Of a DNA stretch of 24,771 nt, positions 23,530 through 24,771 are shown piece after piece (positions within the stretch are counted from its first letter, which is position 1; each line of letters begins with the position of its first letter). The position numbers and the translations under genes are program-made. The DNA is from Verrucomicrobiales bacterium (GTDB taxonomy: Bacteria; Verrucomicrobiota; Verrucomicrobiia; Verrucomicrobiales; DEV007): NCBI GenBank assembly GCA_017991025.1, contig JAGNMT010000008.1:1-24771 (forward strand), written 5' to 3'. The notes beneath the pieces were generated by a model. That model was not told the origin of the DNA. It did no database searches and was given only the letters and a program-made list of their open reading frames with translations.

Positions 23530-24546
23530 TCAGGCCAGTTTTAGGTTGGGGTCAATATCCGCGTGTAACGACGAGGCCGGTATTCCGGCATTGCGTCTCG
23601 ATGCAGCCGCAAAAGCGATCATCGCTGCATTATCGGTAGAGTATTCGGGTTCGGCGAGAAGAACCTCAATGCCCGAATCGACACAGGCGTTGCCAACTCT
23701 TTCACGCAGCCTGTGGTTGCAACTCACGCCACCACTCACGGTGACGAGTTTGAGACTGGACGCTACTGCCGCATGCAGCAATTTTGACACGAGAACATCG
23801 ATGATCGCCTCTTGAAATGAGGCGCAAAAATCAGCTACCTCCTGTTCCCCGGGGGGACCCTTAAAACGCTCCTTTACATGAAGGGCCGCCGTCTTCAGGC
23901 CGCTGAAACTGAAATGAAAATCTCCGCTATGGATCATGCTGCGCGGGAAATCAAAAGCGTCTGCCCTTCCTGTCAGTGCCCGCTTCGCGATCTCGGGACC
24001 TCCAGGGTAGGGCAACCCCAGCAGTTTTCCGACCTTATCAAAGGCCTCTCCGGCGGCATCATCTTTCGTCGAACCCAGCAGACGATAGTTTCCGATCCCC
24101 CCGACATCAATAAGCAGGGTGTGCCCCCCGCTTACGATGAGAGCCACATTTCTTTCAACCTCGCGCTGTCGACCCATGAACGGGGAGAGAAGGTGACCTT
24201 CCATGTGGTTAACAGAATAGAACGGGCAGCCGATACCCGCGGCGAGGGCTTTGGCGGTGGTATCTCCAATCAGCAGTGAGCTGGCCAGCCCCGGCCCCGA
24301 AGTAGCGGCCACCAGAGAAATATCACTTATTGCAGCCCCTGCTTCCAGAAGTACGGACTCAATGAGAGGCCTCAAGTCCGCGTTATGATTCCGTGACGCC
24401 AGCTCGGGAACAACGCCGCCATAAGGAGCGTGGATCGCAACCTGCGAAGCAACGCGACTCACGAGCGGATTTCCGCGCCGGTCCGCTATGGCCACCGCAG
24501 TTTCATCGCAAGATGTCTCGATTGCGAGAACCAGTTCGGATGCCAT
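23530..24546 (-). CDS. tsaD: tRNA N6-adenosine threonylcarbamoyltransferase TsaD
   Basis: A 338-aa protein (E. coli 337) that transfers threonylcarbamoyl to A37 of tRNAs reading ANN codons, in complex with TsaB and TsaE. Marks are LAIETSCDETAVA (7-19), YGGVVPELASRNH (42-54), the metal ligands H114 and H118 in SVNHMEGHLLSP, VSGGHTLL, a glycine-rich LGLPYPGGPEIA region and the third ligand D305 in EYSTDNAAMIA. The ATG at 24546 gives the family length; an upstream TTG at 24561 would add five residues. A gene for a Pro/Lys/Glu-rich protein ends 26 nt upstream on the same strand and may share the transcript. Confidence 0.97.
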   Translation of the reverse strand: MASELVLAIETSCDETAVAIADRRGNPLVSRVASQVAIHAPYGGVVPELASRNHNADLRPLIESVLLEAGAAISDISLVAATSGPGLASSLLIGDTTAKALAAGIGCPFYSVNHMEGHLLSPFMGRQREVERNVALIVSGGHTLLIDVGGIGNYRLLGSTKDDAAGEAFDKVGKLLGLPYPGGPEIAKRALTGRADAFDFPRSMIHSGDFHFSFSGLKTAALHVKERFKGPPGEQEVADFCASFQEAIIDVLVSKLLHAAVASSLKLVTVSGGVSCNHRLRERVGNACVDSGIEVLLAEPEYSTDNAAMIAFAAASRRNAGIPASSLHADIDPNLKLA

Positions 24547-24572
24547 AGAGAAGCGGGCCAATCCCGGTTAAG

Positions 24573-24771
24573 CTACTTCTTGGCAGGAGCAGGAACGAGC
24601 GGTTTTGCTTCCGGTTCCGGCGCTTCCGGTTTTTCAGACTTGGGCACCGATTCGGGAATTGGCGTTTTTTTAATCGGCTCCGGAGAGGCTACCTTCGGAT
24701 CGGCTTTCTCAGACGGAGGTGCCGACGTTTCATTTCCCGGTTTCATCTCTTTTTTCTCTCCTGCACCCGGA
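24573..24771 (-). CDS. C-terminal tail of an unidentified Pro/Lys/Glu-rich protein (partial)
   Basis: A minus-strand reading frame enters from the window edge and ends in TAG at 24573-24575. The 65 visible residues are low complexity, dominated by Pro, Lys, Glu and Ala (for example VPKSEKPEAPEPEAKPL), and end in PAPAKK. Such tails occur on many envelope-linked or secreted proteins, and on some proteases and peptidyl-prolyl isomerases, so no function can be given. The reading frame is credible because it runs without stops in biased codons and stops 26 nt before tsaD. Confidence 0.6.
   Translation of the reverse strand, partial: PGAGEKKEMKPGNETSAPPSEKADPKVASPEPIKKTPIPESVPKSEKPEAPEPEAKPLVPAPAKK

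Noticed and set aside
1..24771. tRNA, rRNA, CRISPR array or complete insertion sequence
   Set aside because: No cloverleaf-like sequence, repeat-spacer pattern or transposase was seen on either strand by eye; a covariance search would be needed to exclude small RNAs fully.

Overview
The window looks like a chromosomal segment of a heterotrophic member of the Verrucomicrobiota (a planctomycete relative is the main alternative). This is inferred from gene style, with no search behind it. The pointers are a secreted PQQ-like beta-propeller protein opening with a WPNWRGP motif, a Cys-type secreted sulfatase, a Tat-exported Gfo/Idh/MocA oxidoreductase, a long-form IspH and an octaheme lipoprotein fused to HEAT and TPR repeats. 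Coding is dense. No rRNA, tRNA, CRISPR array or complete insertion sequence was seen.

Layout. 1-1037 (-): MidA-type methyltransferase, 3' end outside the window. 1137-3530 (+): octaheme c-type cytochrome lipoprotein, divergent from midA across a perfect 19-bp dyad. 3558-5424 (-): LOG-family hydrolase, thyA and folA, joined by 4-nt overlaps. 5550-8453 (+): acylphosphatase, ABC ATPase, ABC-2 permease and a membrane-anchored helical protein, tightly coupled. 8636-10875 (+): metallophosphoesterase, GT9 glycosyltransferase and RNase HI. 10929-13219 (-): pdxA followed by a secreted protein of unknown function. 13400-17934 (+): three exported proteins in a row (GH42-like glycosidase, alpha/beta hydrolase, beta-propeller). 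17859-19595 (-): a sulfatase that converges on them and overlaps the last one by 76 bp. 19771-21701 (-): ispH preceded by an L,D-transpeptidase. 21702-22027: a gene-free interval with a candidate small RNA and two strong terminators. 22028-24546 (-): Gfo/Idh/MocA oxidoreductase and tsaD. 24573-24771 (-): the Pro/Lys/Glu-rich tail of an unidentified protein.

How the genes fit together. thyA and folA form the dTMP cycle, because ThyA makes dihydrofolate and FolA reduces it. The acyP/ABC block looks like one transcription unit for an exporter or membrane-remodelling ABC-2 system. The block from about 10.9 to 19.6 kb is rich in exported hydrolases plus a sulfatase, and suggests use of complex, possibly sulfated, polysaccharides. 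ispH, pdxA, tsaD, rnhA, folA and thyA are housekeeping genes.

Most unusual observation. A 208-bp palindromic, MITE-like element flanked by TA dinucleotides sits in codons 3-4 of the sulfatase, inside its signal-peptide coding region. Element plus one TA is exactly 210 bp (70 codons), has no stop in the sulfatase frame, and leaves the gene open. Removing it and one TA restores a textbook signal peptide directly behind a good Shine-Dalgarno sequence. This recalls palindromic elements that insert in frame into genes, such as those of Rickettsia. The second most interesting item is a strong + strand promoter followed about 80 nt later by a 14-bp UUCG-capped terminator with no gene between them, which is a probable unannotated small RNA.
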